64,000 nt of DNA from Mycobacteriaceae bacterium (GTDB lineage Bacteria > Actinomycetota > Actinomycetes > Mycobacteriales > Mycobacteriaceae): the NCBI GenBank assembly GCA_029977845.1, contig JAPOKC010000009.1, positions 1 to 64,000 on the forward strand. Reading direction: 5' to 3'. Position numbers and translations under genes: made by a program. Below, in pieces: positions 34,271 through 43,880 of the stretch; position 1 is the stretch's first letter, and each line of letters begins with the position of its first letter. Below the pieces are notes generated by a model. The model was not told the origin of the DNA. It made no database searches and worked only from the letters and a program-made list of their open reading frames with translations.

Positions 34271-34774
34271 CTAGCTCGACGGAAGCGCGGCGATCCGGCG
34301 CGCCAGGTACGGGGAGAACCAGCCGGCGTACTTGGCCTGCAGGACCGGGTCGCGCCAGTCCGATCCGGTGACGATCTCGCGGCAGGTGGGCTCGCCGCAC
34401 AGACAGCGGAACTCGTCGTAGTCGCTGGCGTCGCACATCGCGTAATCGAACGACAACTCCTCGCCGGGCTCGATATCGCGCATCGCGACCACCAGCAACT
34501 GGCCGAGCAGGCCGCAGTTGGGTTCGCAGGAATGATTCAGCATGTCTCCGGCGTCCGGTGTCTCGCCGGAGACCAGGTACAGATCGGTGTCGACCTGAAT
34601 GGATCGGCTTTGGCGGTCATCGCTGAAGGTGTGCAGAACATCCAGCGACACCACCGCGCCGCCGAACGCGGCGACGGTCTCGCCCGCCATGATGGGCTCC
34701 ACCGCGTACGAGCCCCAGCCCTTCTCGCCGGCAGGCCGCGCCTGGGCCTTAGGGCTGAGCCAGTTGTAGTCCAT
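34271..34774 (-). CDS. SET-domain methyltransferase-like protein
   Basis: A 167-aa protein with the eukaryote-like SET motifs: GWGSYAVEPI, LNHSCEPNCG (Asn-His for cofactor, plus zinc Cys), EELSFDYAM, and a post-SET CLCGEPTC (CxCx4C). All catalytic and zinc residues look intact, so protein lysine methylation is plausible. The ATG at 34774 starts at the domain edge. It is followed upstream, after 35 bp, by the diacylglycerol kinase gene in the same direction. I do not recall a SET gene at the matching place in M. tuberculosis. Confidence 0.8.
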   Translation of the reverse strand: MDYNWLSPKAQARPAGEKGWGSYAVEPIMAGETVAAFGGAVVSLDVLHTFSDDRQSRSIQVDTDLYLVSGETPDAGDMLNHSCEPNCGLLGQLLVVAMRDIEPGEELSFDYAMCDASDYDEFRCLCGEPTCREIVTGSDWRDPVLQAKYAGWFSPYLARRIAALPSS

Positions 34775-34809
34775 CGAATCCCCTTGTGAGAAAACTTCCG
34801 GCGCACAGC

Positions 34810-35709
34810 TTACGTGTCGACCAGGATGCGCACCGCGCCCGACACCGCGGAGATCTCCGCGGGCAGCGGTCCGGCGAAGTCTCCGTCCGCGTAGGCGTTG
34901 ATACCGGGGGCCTCGACCGTGACGGTCCGGGCCCGCGCCGTGCTGACCTCGTCGAGGTCGACGTGGGTGCCCTTGAAGACGGTGGGGAACAGCCGGATCA
35001 GTTTGAATCGCGAGTCGGTGGCCACCATGGTGATGTCCAGCAGCCCGTCGCAGTGATCGGCGCCGGGACAGATCTGCATACCGCCCCCGTAACTGCGGGT
35101 GATGCCGAACGCGGCGAGGGTGAGATCGGCGACGACCTCGCGTTCGCCGTCGAGCACGAGGCGGAACGGAAGCGGGCGCAACTGGGAGAGTTCGGCCACG
35201 ATCGCCAGGTTGTAGCGCATCCGGCCGTGCGGCCATCGCATCCGGTTGACCCGGTCGCTGACCAGCGAGTCGAACCCGGTCGCGGCGACGGTGCCGAACC
35301 AGGTGCCGATGCCGTCGGCACTGCGGATGTGACCCAGGTCGGCGGTCTCGACACGTCCCGCCGCGATGACGTCGACGGCCGCGGCCGGATCGCCGACCGG
35401 GATGCCGTACTCACGGGCATGGTCGTTACCGGTTCCGGCCGGGATGATCCCGAGCGGAATGTTCTTGCGCGCCAACGACTGCAACGCCAGCCGGATCACA
35501 CCGTCGCCGCCGACCACGACCAGTGCGTCGGTACCGGCGGCGACCGCCTCGTCGACCAGTTCGCGGGCGTGGGCGGCGTCGCGGCCGACGACCTCGATGA
35601 CGTCGATGTCGAGTTCGTGAAACCGCGCCACCGCGCGCTCGGCGGCGTGCGGGGCGTTCCCGTGACCGGCCATCGGATTGGTCAGCAGCGTGACCCGGCC
35701 GATGTTCAC
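34810..35709 (-). CDS. diacylglycerol kinase-family lipid kinase (Rv2252-like)
   Basis: A 299-aa lipid kinase with an N-terminal LLTNPMAGHGNA, nucleotide loop VVGGDGVIRLALQ and IPAGTGNDHARE, and the C-terminal AYADGDFAGPLP that closes the DAGK fold. The M. tuberculosis counterpart Rv2252 phosphorylates diacylglycerol and influences phosphatidylinositol mannoside synthesis. The GTG at 35709 overlaps the flavoprotein stop (GTGA), coupling them. Confidence 0.9.
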   Translation of the reverse strand: MNIGRVTLLTNPMAGHGNAPHAAERAVARFHELDIDVIEVVGRDAAHARELVDEAVAAGTDALVVVGGDGVIRLALQSLARKNIPLGIIPAGTGNDHAREYGIPVGDPAAAVDVIAAGRVETADLGHIRSADGIGTWFGTVAATGFDSLVSDRVNRMRWPHGRMRYNLAIVAELSQLRPLPFRLVLDGEREVVADLTLAAFGITRSYGGGMQICPGADHCDGLLDITMVATDSRFKLIRLFPTVFKGTHVDLDEVSTARARTVTVEAPGINAYADGDFAGPLPAEISAVSGAVRILVDT

Positions 35710-37328
35710 GGAATCAGCTTGCCCGGGTTGAGGATGCCGGCCGGGTCCAGGGTCTGCTTGACCGCGCGCAGCACCTGCGCGCCCAGTTCGCCGATCTCCG
35801 CTGTCATCCACGGCCGGTGGTCGGCGCCCACGGCGTGATGGTGGGTGATGGTGCCGCCCGCGGTGACGATGGCGTCGCAGGCCGCCACCTTGGCCGCGTG
35901 CCACTGTCGGGCGACGTCACCGCGTTGTCCGGCGACGACGGTGAAGTACAGCGAGGCACCGGTGGGGTACACGTGCGAAATGTGGCACATCACCAGAGCC
36001 GGTGTCCCGCTTTCGGTCAGCGCGGCGCTCAGCGCTTCGGTGACTGCCGACTTCAGCGCGGGGATGTTCGACCACGAGGTCGCGGTCTCCAGCGTCTCGC
36101 ACAGCGCGCCGGCGGTCAGCAACGAGTCGCGCAGATACGGCGCATCGAAGCGGCCGTGTTCCCATGCCCGCGCGGGCTGTTCGCCGAGCGAGGTTCCGCC
36201 GTGGGCGGCCATGATCGCGTGCGTCTCGGCGTGCCGGCTCTCGGTGTGCGCCGGGCTGCCTTCGAACACCGTGATGGCAAGGCAGCCACCGGTGATGCTC
36301 TGCTCGCCGATGCTTCCGGTGGTGGCCAGGTTGATACCGGTCTCCACTTCGTCGGACAGCCGCAGCACTGTCGGGCCGGCACCGGTCTGGGTGACGACGC
36401 GCAACGCCGCCGACCCGGTCGCGAAGTCGGGGAACGACCACGCCTCGTAGCGCACGCTCTCGGGAACTGGATGCACCCGCACCCGGACCCGGGTGATCAC
36501 ACCGAACACCCCTTCGGAGCCGATGAACAGTTCGCGCAGATCCGGTCCGGCCGCCGAGGCCGGCGCCCGGCCCAGATCGAGTGCGCCGGCCGGAGTGATC
36601 ACGTGCATGCCGCGCACCATGTCGTTGAACCGGCCGTAGCCGGCCGAGTCCTGGCCGGAGGACCGGGTGGCGGCGAACCCGCCGATGGTGGCGTAGCGGA
36701 AGCTCTGCGGGAAGTGGCCCAGCGAGAACCCGCGCTCACCGAGTAGGCGTTCGGCATCCGGCCCGGTCATCCCGGCGCCGAGTTCGGCCTCCCCGGAGAT
36801 CTCGTCGAGGCGGTGCAGCGTGTTGAACCGGCGCAGGTCCAGGGTGATGACGCAGCCGAACCCGTCGTGAATCGGGTCGACACCGCCGACGACGCTGGAG
36901 CCGCCGCCGAACGGCACCACCGCGATGCGGTGCGCTGAGCAGTACCGCAATATCTCGGCGACCTCGTCCTCCGAGCCGGGAAGAAGCACGGCGTCGGGGG
37001 CGTCCTGATGAATCTCCCTGCGGCGCAGCAGATCCGGAGTCGACTTCCCGCCGGCGTGCAGGATCCGGTCCAGATCGCCGTCGCGCAGGTGATCCGCACC
37101 GACGATCGCGGCCAGTGCGGCGTGATGGTCACCGCTCAGGGCGCAGGGGCTCAACCGGACCTCCTCGATGGCCGGCGCGGGATTGTCGACGCCGGACACC
37201 CCGAGGGCCGCCTCGAGCAGGCTGCGAATGGCGGGGGACAGGGGTTTGGCCAGGGCCGGGTCGCCCCAGGCGTTCCAGGCCATCGGCGGCAACAGGGCGG
37301 AATTCGGGCCGGGATCAGGCGCAGGCAT
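35706..37328 (-). CDS. FAD-binding oxidase, alkyl-dihydroxyacetonephosphate synthase-like (Rv2251-like)
   Basis: A 540-aa protein of the vanillyl-alcohol oxidase/PCMH family. The FAD-binding core is VVPFGGGSSVVGGVDP and GGFAATRSSGQDSAGYGRFNDMV; the C-terminal DHHAVGADHRPWM-type segment (ITHHHAVGADHRPW) is characteristic of AGPS-like enzymes. AGPS swaps an acyl for an alkyl chain on DHAP in ether-lipid synthesis; that activity is not demonstrated here. The ATG at 37328 lies next to a TACTGT hexamer; an ATG at 37283 is an alternative start. Divergent from the TetR gene by 17 bp. Confidence 0.85.
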   Translation of the reverse strand: MPAPDPGPNSALLPPMAWNAWGDPALAKPLSPAIRSLLEAALGVSGVDNPAPAIEEVRLSPCALSGDHHAALAAIVGADHLRDGDLDRILHAGGKSTPDLLRRREIHQDAPDAVLLPGSEDEVAEILRYCSAHRIAVVPFGGGSSVVGGVDPIHDGFGCVITLDLRRFNTLHRLDEISGEAELGAGMTGPDAERLLGERGFSLGHFPQSFRYATIGGFAATRSSGQDSAGYGRFNDMVRGMHVITPAGALDLGRAPASAAGPDLRELFIGSEGVFGVITRVRVRVHPVPESVRYEAWSFPDFATGSAALRVVTQTGAGPTVLRLSDEVETGINLATTGSIGEQSITGGCLAITVFEGSPAHTESRHAETHAIMAAHGGTSLGEQPARAWEHGRFDAPYLRDSLLTAGALCETLETATSWSNIPALKSAVTEALSAALTESGTPALVMCHISHVYPTGASLYFTVVAGQRGDVARQWHAAKVAACDAIVTAGGTITHHHAVGADHRPWMTAEIGELGAQVLRAVKQTLDPAGILNPGKLIP

Positions 37329-37345
37329 GGGTTACAGTATTACAG
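37329..37345. promoter_or_regulatory. 17-bp divergent promoter/operator with TTACAG direct repeat
   Basis: The spacer between the flavoprotein and TetR start codons reads TTACAG-TA-TTACAG after GGG. TACAGT (37333-37338) is seven bases before the TetR ATG. On the minus strand TACTGT is five bases before the flavoprotein ATG. Both start codons are thus within reach of one bound regulator, which makes autoregulation by the TetR protein plausible. Confidence 0.45.
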
Positions 37346-37927
37346 ATGTTGTCAATCAGTAACGCCGAAGCCGTTGACACGGGTGACCGGATCCTCGCCG
37401 CAGCCGCCAGTTGTGTGCGCGACTTCGGCGTCGACCGGGTCACCCTGGCCGAGATCGCCCGGCGCGCGGGGGTGAGCCGCCCGACGGTGTACCGGCGATG
37501 GCCGGACACCCGGACCATCCTGGCCGCACTGCTGACCGAACGGGTGGTGGGCGCGTGGCGGGAATGTCCGTCGCGCGGAACCGGCCGCGAGGCACTGGTC
37601 GGCCGGATCGTGGAGGTGGCCGACCGGTTGCGTCGAGATGACATGATCCTCACGGTGCTGCGCGCGGCTCCGGAACTGGCGATGGTCTACATCACCGACC
37701 GGCTGGGCGCCAGCCAGCAGGTGCTCATCGACATGGTCGCGGAGGAGATCCGGAAAGCTCAGGGCGACAGGAGTATTCGCAAGGGCGATCCGCGCGAACT
37801 GGCGTCGATGGTCCTGTTGTTCACCCAATCGGTGGTCCAGTCCGGACAGATCGTCGAGGAGATTCTCGATGCCGAGGCGCGGGCCGCGGAACTGTGCCGC
37901 GCATTGAACGGATACCTGCAGCCATGA
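37346..37927 (+). CDS. TetR-family transcriptional regulator (Rv2250c-like)
   Basis: A 193-aa regulator. The N-terminal HTH is VTLAEIARRAGVSRPTVYRRW; the C-terminal ligand domain is all helical. It sits between the flavoprotein and glpD2, overlapping glpD2 by 4 bp (ATGA), and so probably controls both. The ATG at 37346 is chosen because of the TACAGT upstream and because the HTH then starts at the usual distance. Confidence 0.88.
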   Translation: MLSISNAEAVDTGDRILAAAASCVRDFGVDRVTLAEIARRAGVSRPTVYRRWPDTRTILAALLTERVVGAWRECPSRGTGREALVGRIVEVADRLRRDDMILTVLRAAPELAMVYITDRLGASQQVLIDMVAEEIRKAQGDRSIRKGDPRELASMVLLFTQSVVQSGQIVEEILDAEARAAELCRALNGYLQP

Positions 37928-39468
37928 GTTCGGCGATGGGCACCGCTTTGAGCGCCGCACGCCGGCGCGCCGATCTCGCCGTGCTCGGTGACGGCGGAGC
38001 CGTCGATGTGGTGGTGATCGGCGGCGGTATCACCGGGGCGGGTGTCGCCCTGGACGCCGCCACCCGGGGGCTGTCGGTGGTGCTGGTGGACAAGCATGAT
38101 CTGGCCTTCGGCACCAGCCGGTGGAGTTCCAAACTCGTTCACGGCGGCCTGCGGTATCTGGCCAGCGGCAACATCGGTATCGCCCGGCGCAGTTCGGTCG
38201 AACGCGGCATCCTGATGACCCGCACGGCCCCGCATCTGGCCACCGCGATGGCGCAACTGGTGCCATTGCTGCCCTCGATGAGCCGCTCGCAACGGGCGCT
38301 GGTGCGGGTCGGTTTCCGGGCGGGGGACGTCCTGCGGGCGCTGGCCGGCACGAAGTCCTCGGTGCTGCCACGGCCGCGCCGGATATCGGCCGCCGAGGCC
38401 GTCGCGATGGCGCCGACGGTGCGCCGGGTCGGACTCGACGGCGCACTGCTGGCCTATGACGGGCAGCTGATCGACGACGCCCGTCTGGTGATCGGGGTGG
38501 CACGGACGGCGTCACTGCACGGCGCGCGCATTCTCACCCGGGTCAGCGCCTCGGTGGCCACCGGCGACTCGGTGCGGCTGACCGACGAGCTGACCGGCGA
38601 GACCCTCGAGTTGCGGGCCAGGGCGGTGATCAACGCGACCGGGGTGTGGGCGGCCGATGTCGACCCGGCGATCAGGCTGCGGCCCAGCCGGGGCACCCAC
38701 CTGGTCTTCGACGCCGCCTCGTTCGGCAATCCGACTGCGGCGCTGACGATTCCGATTCCGGGGGAGACGAACCGGTTCGTGTTCGCGATGCCCGAGCAGC
38801 TGGGCCGCGTGTATCTGGGTCTGACCGATGAGGAGGCTCCGGGGCCGATCCCGGATGTTCCCGAACCGACCGCCGGTGAGGTCGCCTTCCTGCTCGACAC
38901 CGTCAACACCGCGCTGCAGACCGCGCTGACGACCGCGGATATCACCGGCGCGTATGCGGGGTTGAGACCTCTTATTGATGCCGGGGAGGGCCGGACCTCG
39001 GATCTGTCCCGCGACCATGCGGTGCTGGAGTCGGACAATGGATTGTTCAGCGTGGTGGGCGGCAAGCTCACCGAGTACCGGCTGATGGCCCAGGATGTCC
39101 TCGATCGCGCGGTCGAGGCCCGCATGATCAGCGCCCAGCCGTGCCGGACGCACGATCTGCCACTGGTCGGGGCGCCGGCGAGTCCGATCGCGCAAAAACG
39201 CTATCCGGGGGAACTGCCGGCTTCGATGATCGCGCGCTACGGGACCGAGGCCACCAGTGTTGCTGCCCGCGCCCGCTGTGACCGGCCGCTGGATCCGGTG
39301 GCCGAGGGGATCGACGTCACCCGCGCGGAGTTCGAGTACGCGGTGACCCACGAGGGCGCACTCGACGCCGGAGACATCCTCGACCGTCGGACCCGTATCG
39401 GACTGGTCGCGGCCGATCGTCAGCACGCCGCCGGGGCCGCCGAGGAGTTCCTCGGCTATATCGACTGA
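37924..39468 (+). CDS. glpD2: glycerol-3-phosphate dehydrogenase (FAD), GlpD2
   Basis: A 514-aa membrane-associated flavoenzyme oxidising glycerol-3-phosphate to DHAP. Motifs: VVVIGGGITGAGVALDAATRG for FAD, then SRWSSKLVHGGLRYL, and a C-terminal GLRPLIDAGEGRTSDLSRDH and VVGGKLTEYRLMAQD. Length and neighbours match Rv2249c. The ATG overlaps the TetR stop. Confidence 0.93.
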   Translation: MSSAMGTALSAARRRADLAVLGDGGAVDVVVIGGGITGAGVALDAATRGLSVVLVDKHDLAFGTSRWSSKLVHGGLRYLASGNIGIARRSSVERGILMTRTAPHLATAMAQLVPLLPSMSRSQRALVRVGFRAGDVLRALAGTKSSVLPRPRRISAAEAVAMAPTVRRVGLDGALLAYDGQLIDDARLVIGVARTASLHGARILTRVSASVATGDSVRLTDELTGETLELRARAVINATGVWAADVDPAIRLRPSRGTHLVFDAASFGNPTAALTIPIPGETNRFVFAMPEQLGRVYLGLTDEEAPGPIPDVPEPTAGEVAFLLDTVNTALQTALTTADITGAYAGLRPLIDAGEGRTSDLSRDHAVLESDNGLFSVVGGKLTEYRLMAQDVLDRAVEARMISAQPCRTHDLPLVGAPASPIAQKRYPGELPASMIARYGTEATSVAARARCDRPLDPVAEGIDVTRAEFEYAVTHEGALDAGDILDRRTRIGLVAADRQHAAGAAEEFLGYID

Positions 39469-39509
39469 GGTCGAACTCGACGAAATGGCGTAATCCACTC
39501 GTACTTCCG

Positions 39510-39531
39510 CGCCCAATTGTCGGGTTGGGCG
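39510..39531. terminator. bidirectional hairpin between glpD2 and accD6
   Basis: A perfect 7-bp stem (CGCCCAA/TTGGGCG) with an 8-base loop in the 74-bp convergent gap. There is no T-run, as is usual for mycobacterial terminators. It could end both transcripts. Confidence 0.5.
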
Positions 39532-39542
39532 AGGGGAGGGGG

Positions 39543-40964
39543 TTACAGCGGGATGTTCTTGTGGCGGCCGCGCCGGTGCGGCGCCTCGGCCAGTGCCTGG
39601 GTCAGCTTGCTGCGGGTGTGCGCGGGATCGATCTTCTCGTCGACCACGCCGATGTCGATGGCGCTGTCCACCCCGCCGGCGATGCGCTCATGCTCGGCGG
39701 CCAGTTCCTCGTGCAGTGCCTCGCGCTCGTCATCGGGAGCGGCAGCCAGTGTCTTCTTGTGCAGGATGCCGACCGCGGCCTTGGCGCCCATCACCGCGAC
39801 CTCGGCGTCCGGCCAGGCGAACACCTTGGTGGCGCCCAGCGACCGGGAGTTCATCGCGATGTAGGCGCCGCCGTAGATCTTGCGGGTCACCAGCGTGACG
39901 CGGGGGACCGAGGACTCGCCGAAGGCGTGCAGAAGTTTGGCGCCGCGGCGGACAACGCCGCCCCACTCCTGGTCGACGCCGGGGAGATAGCCGGGAACGT
40001 CGACGATGACCACCAGTGGAATACCGAATGCGTTGCACAGCCGAACGAAACGCGCTGCCTTCTCGGCACTCTCGGAGTTAAGGCAACCGCCCAGACGCAG
40101 CGGGTTGTTGGCCAGCACGCCCACGGTGCGGCCGGACAGCCGACCAAGGCCGACCACCATCGAGGGGGCCCAGCGGGACTGGAATTCCTCGAACGGCGCA
40201 TCCGAATCGAGCAGCGCATCGATGAGGGGGTGCACGTCGTAGGCGCGCCGAGGCGACTCCGGCAACAGTGCGTGCAGATCGACGTCACCGGCCTCGGCCT
40301 TGCTGCGATCGAAATGACCTTGCTGGCAGAAGTATTCGACCAACCGGCGTCCGCGGACATAGGCGTCGGCCTCGTCGTCGGCGACGATATGGCACACTCC
40401 GGACTTCTTGTGATGGGTCTCCGGTCCGCCGAGCGACTCCATGTCGACGTCTTCTCCGGTGACGCTGCGCACGATGTCGGGACCGGTCACGAAGACCCGG
40501 CCCTCCGGCGCCATGATGACCACGTCGGTCAGGGCCGGCCCGTAGGCGGCGCCGCCGGCGGCGAAGCCGACCACCACCGAGATCTGCGGGATATGGCCGG
40601 ACGCACGGATCATCGCCTCGAAGACGAGGCCGACGGCGTGCAACGCGCGCACACCTTCGGCCAGCCGTGCACCGCCGGAGTGCCAGATACCCACTATCGG
40701 GCTGGCCTCGTCGATGGCGAGGTCGTAGGCGTCGACGATGTGCTGGCAGCCGTCGACGCCCATCGCACCGCCCATCACGGTGCCGTCGGTGCAGAACGCG
40801 ATGGTGCGCACACCGTTGACGGTGCCGGACGCGGCCAGGACTCCGGACTTGTCACGCTCGTGCAGCAACTCGACGCTGCCCTCGTCGAAGAAGGTGCGCA
40901 ACCGCAGCAGCGGATCACGCGGATCGAGCTTCTCGCCGACGGCGTCGGGGGCCAAGGTGGTCAT
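39543..40964 (-). CDS. accD6: acetyl/propionyl-CoA carboxylase beta subunit AccD6
   Basis: A 473-aa carboxyltransferase that produces malonyl-CoA for fatty and mycolic acid synthesis. Recognisable segments are GTVMGGAMGVDG, WHSGGARLAEGV, GFAAGGAAYGPALTD (oxyanion hole) and GAKAAVGILHKK near the C-terminus. Length equals M. tuberculosis AccD6 (473 aa). It is the last gene of the fasII operon, 16 bp after kasB. Confidence 0.94.
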   Translation of the reverse strand: MTTLAPDAVGEKLDPRDPLLRLRTFFDEGSVELLHERDKSGVLAASGTVNGVRTIAFCTDGTVMGGAMGVDGCQHIVDAYDLAIDEASPIVGIWHSGGARLAEGVRALHAVGLVFEAMIRASGHIPQISVVVGFAAGGAAYGPALTDVVIMAPEGRVFVTGPDIVRSVTGEDVDMESLGGPETHHKKSGVCHIVADDEADAYVRGRRLVEYFCQQGHFDRSKAEAGDVDLHALLPESPRRAYDVHPLIDALLDSDAPFEEFQSRWAPSMVVGLGRLSGRTVGVLANNPLRLGGCLNSESAEKAARFVRLCNAFGIPLVVIVDVPGYLPGVDQEWGGVVRRGAKLLHAFGESSVPRVTLVTRKIYGGAYIAMNSRSLGATKVFAWPDAEVAVMGAKAAVGILHKKTLAAAPDDEREALHEELAAEHERIAGGVDSAIDIGVVDEKIDPAHTRSKLTQALAEAPHRRGRHKNIPL

Positions 40965-40980
40965 ACAAGGGCCTTTCTGG

Positions 40981-42228
40981 CTAATACTTACCGAAGGCGA
41001 GGGCCACGTTGTGTCCGCCGAATCCGAATGAGTTGTTCACCGCGTACCGGTAGTCGCCGGTGCGGGGTTCGCCGGCGACGACGTCGAGGTCGACCTCCGG
41101 GTCGAGGTTGCGCAGGTTCAACGTCGGCGGGATGACCCCGTCGCGCAGTGCCAGCACGGTGAGGATCGACTCCACCGCTCCGACCGCACCCACCGAGTGG
41201 CCCAGCGCGCCCTTGGGCGCGTAGACCGCGGGACGGTGGCTGCCCATCGCGTTGTTGATGGCCTTGCCCTCGGCGATGTCTCCGACGTTGGTGCCGGTGG
41301 CGTGGGCGTTGATGTGGTCGATATCGCCGGGTTGCAGCCCGGCAAGTTGCACGGCCCGGCTGATGGCATGGCCGGCCCGCTCGCCGTTGGGATCCGGGGC
41401 GACCATGTGGTGGCCGTCGGAGGTGACGCCCGCGCCCATGATCCTCCCGAGGATGTTGGCGCCGCGCGCTTTGGCGTGCTCCTCGGTCTCGATGACCATC
41501 AGCGCGCCGGCCTCACCGAAGACGAAACCGTTGCGATCGCGGTCGAACGGACGGCACGCGCCGGCCGGGTCGTCGTTGGAGGTGGACAGCACGATGCGCA
41601 TCTGGGCGAAACCGGCGATCGGCACCGCCTCGATCTTGGTCTCGACGCCGCCGCAGATCGCGATATCAGCCTCGCCGTAGACGATGTTGCGCCAGGCGTT
41701 GGCGATCGCTTCCGAACCCGACGCGCACGCCGAGATCGACGTGCACACACCGGCTTTGGCCTCGCGGTCGAGGCCGATCACCGCCGCCGCGCCGTTGGGC
41801 ATGAACATCTGGACCACCAGCGGCGAGACCGCGCGCAGGCCACGGGAGCGCATCCCGTCGTAGGCGAACACCAGTTCCTCGGCGGATCCCAGACCGGTGC
41901 CGACCGAGACCAGCAACCGGCGGGTGTCGACCTCCGGGGAACCGGCGTTCTCCCAGACCCGGCGGCCGATCACGGCGGCCATCTTCTGCAGATACGACAT
42001 CCGGCGAAGCTCGACCTTGTTGAGCTCGGCCTCGAAGTTCTCCAGCAGATGACCGCCGATACGCACCGGAAGGTCGTACTCCTCGATGAACGGATCCTCG
42101 AGCCTGCGGATCCCGGATTGCCCGTCGAGCAGCTTCTTCCAGGTGTTTTCAGCGTCGGTTGCGAGCGCGGTCGACATGGCGACGCCAGTGACGACCACGT
42201 TCGGCAAACCGTTACCCGTTGTCAGCAT
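40981..42228 (-). CDS. kasB: beta-ketoacyl-ACP synthase KasB
   Basis: A 415-aa KAS II-type condensing enzyme that extends meromycolate chains to full length. Catalytic triad: Cys168 (SACASGSEA), His in INAHATGT and His in LGHSVGAV. It is the second of two tandem condensing-enzyme genes; order (kasA then kasB) and similarity to KasB decide the name. A 25-bp gap separates it from kasA. Confidence 0.93.
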   Translation of the reverse strand: MLTTGNGLPNVVVTGVAMSTALATDAENTWKKLLDGQSGIRRLEDPFIEEYDLPVRIGGHLLENFEAELNKVELRRMSYLQKMAAVIGRRVWENAGSPEVDTRRLLVSVGTGLGSAEELVFAYDGMRSRGLRAVSPLVVQMFMPNGAAAVIGLDREAKAGVCTSISACASGSEAIANAWRNIVYGEADIAICGGVETKIEAVPIAGFAQMRIVLSTSNDDPAGACRPFDRDRNGFVFGEAGALMVIETEEHAKARGANILGRIMGAGVTSDGHHMVAPDPNGERAGHAISRAVQLAGLQPGDIDHINAHATGTNVGDIAEGKAINNAMGSHRPAVYAPKGALGHSVGAVGAVESILTVLALRDGVIPPTLNLRNLDPEVDLDVVAGEPRTGDYRYAVNNSFGFGGHNVALAFGKY

Positions 42229-42253
42229 CGGCGAGTGGTTTCCCTTCCCGTGG

Positions 42254-43504
42254 TCAGTACCGCCCGAAGGCGATTGCCACGTTGTGTCCGCCGAATCCGA
42301 ACGAGTTGTTGATCGCGTACTTGTAATCGCCGTAACGGGGTTCGCCCGCGACGACGTCGAGGTTGACCTCGGGATCGGGAGTCTCGTAGTTCAGCGTCGG
42401 CGGGATGACCCCGTCGCGCAGCGAGAGAATCGTCAGGATCGACTCCAGTGCGCCGACCGCGCCGATCGAGTGACCGAGTGCGGACTTCGGTGCGTACACC
42501 GGGGCGTGCTGCACACCGGCCACCCGGATCGCCTCGGCCTCGGCGATATCGCCGATCGAGGTGGAGGTGGCGTGGGCGTTGACGTGGTCGATGTCCTTCG
42601 GGGACAGGCCCGCCAGTTCCATCGCCCGCTTCATGGCGCCGCCGGCCCGCAGACCGTCGGAGGCGGGGGCCACCATGTGGAACGCATCCGAGGTGATGCC
42701 CGCACCCAGCAATCGTGCGATCGGTTTGGCGCCGCGAGCCTTGGCGTGCTCCTCGGTCTCGATGATCATGAACGCACCGGCCTCGCCGAACACGAAACCG
42801 TCGCGGTCCTTGTCGAACGGACGCGAGGCACGCTCCGGCTCGTCGTTGCGGGTCGACATCGCGCGCATCATCGAGAACGCCGCGATCGGCAGCGCCTCGA
42901 TCATGCCCTCGACGCCGCCGCACACCACGATGTCGGCATCACCCATGACGATGTGCCGCCACGCGTGAGCGATGGCCTCGGAACCCGAGGAGCACGCGGA
43001 CACCGGGGTGATGACCCCGGCCCGCGCCCCCAACTCCAGGCCGAGGACCGCCGCGGCGCCGTTGGGCATGATCATCTGGACGGCGAGCGGGGACACCTTG
43101 CGGATGCCGCCCTCATTCATCAGGTCGTAGGTCTCGACGATCTTCTCGCCGCCGCCGAGTCCGGTGCCGACGACGACAGCGAAGCGGTCCGGATCGACCT
43201 CCGGTTTACCGGCGGCTTCCCACATCCGGGTGCCGAGGTACTTCGACATCCGCTGGACATAGGACATCCGCCGCATGTCCAGCCGGCCCATGTGGTCGTC
43301 GATCGGATCGACGAGATGGCCGCCGATCTTCACCGGCAGATCCCACTTCTCGACGAAATCGTCCTCGAGGATCCGGATCCCGCTTTCACCCGCCAGCAGG
43401 GCCTTCCACGTGCTGTCGATGTCAGCACCGAGCGCCGTGGTCGCCTCGACGGCGGTCACCACGACGTTCGGGAACCCGCCGTTAGCAGTGGAAGGCTTGC
43501 TCAC
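42254..43504 (-). CDS. kasA: beta-ketoacyl-ACP synthase KasA
   Basis: A 416-aa condensing enzyme of FAS-II, the same length as M. tuberculosis KasA. Cys171 lies in SACSSGSEA, with histidines in VNAHATST and LGHSIGAV. The GTG start overlaps the acpM stop (GTGA). KasA starts and elongates AcpM-bound chains toward meromycolate. Confidence 0.95.
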   Translation of the reverse strand: MSKPSTANGGFPNVVVTAVEATTALGADIDSTWKALLAGESGIRILEDDFVEKWDLPVKIGGHLVDPIDDHMGRLDMRRMSYVQRMSKYLGTRMWEAAGKPEVDPDRFAVVVGTGLGGGEKIVETYDLMNEGGIRKVSPLAVQMIMPNGAAAVLGLELGARAGVITPVSACSSGSEAIAHAWRHIVMGDADIVVCGGVEGMIEALPIAAFSMMRAMSTRNDEPERASRPFDKDRDGFVFGEAGAFMIIETEEHAKARGAKPIARLLGAGITSDAFHMVAPASDGLRAGGAMKRAMELAGLSPKDIDHVNAHATSTSIGDIAEAEAIRVAGVQHAPVYAPKSALGHSIGAVGALESILTILSLRDGVIPPTLNYETPDPEVNLDVVAGEPRYGDYKYAINNSFGFGGHNVAIAFGRY

Positions 43505-43797
43505 TTGTCGCCGAACTTCTCGCGCAGGGCGGCAGCAGCCTCGGGGTTCTCTTGCTCGAGCTTCTGGATGTAGGCGACGACGTCTCCGACGGTACGCAGG
43601 CCGGCCAGGTCCTCGTCGGGGATCTTCACGCCGTACTTGTCCTCGGTCTGCACCGCGATCTCCACCATCGACAGCGAGTCGATGTCGAGGTCGTCGACGA
43701 AGGACTTCTCCGGGGTGACTTCGGACGGCTCGATACCGGTCACCTCTTCGATGATCTCGGCGAGACCGGCGATGATTTCTTCCTGGCTGGCGGCCAC
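43501..43797 (-). CDS. acpM: meromycolate extension acyl carrier protein AcpM
   Basis: A 98-aa acyl carrier protein. The phosphopantetheine attachment site is Ser41 in [11 protein letters not shown]. The C-terminus is extended beyond normal ACP length ([17 protein letters not shown]), as in mycobacterial AcpM. The GTG at 43797 has GGGAGCC upstream. It carries the growing chain between FabD, KasA, KasB and InhA. Confidence 0.94.
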   Translation of the reverse strand: MAASQEEIIAGLAEIIEEVTGIEPSEVTPEKSFVDDLDIDSLSMVEIAVQTEDKYGVKIPDEDLAGLRTVGDVVAYIQKLEQENPEAAAALREKFGDK

Positions 43798-43880
43798 TGG
43801 GTGGCTCCCTTCGTAATCGGTTGTGCTACTTCGTAAGTGGTGAAACAGGGGTAATGCTGGTTGTCTGGTCGGTGCCGGCT

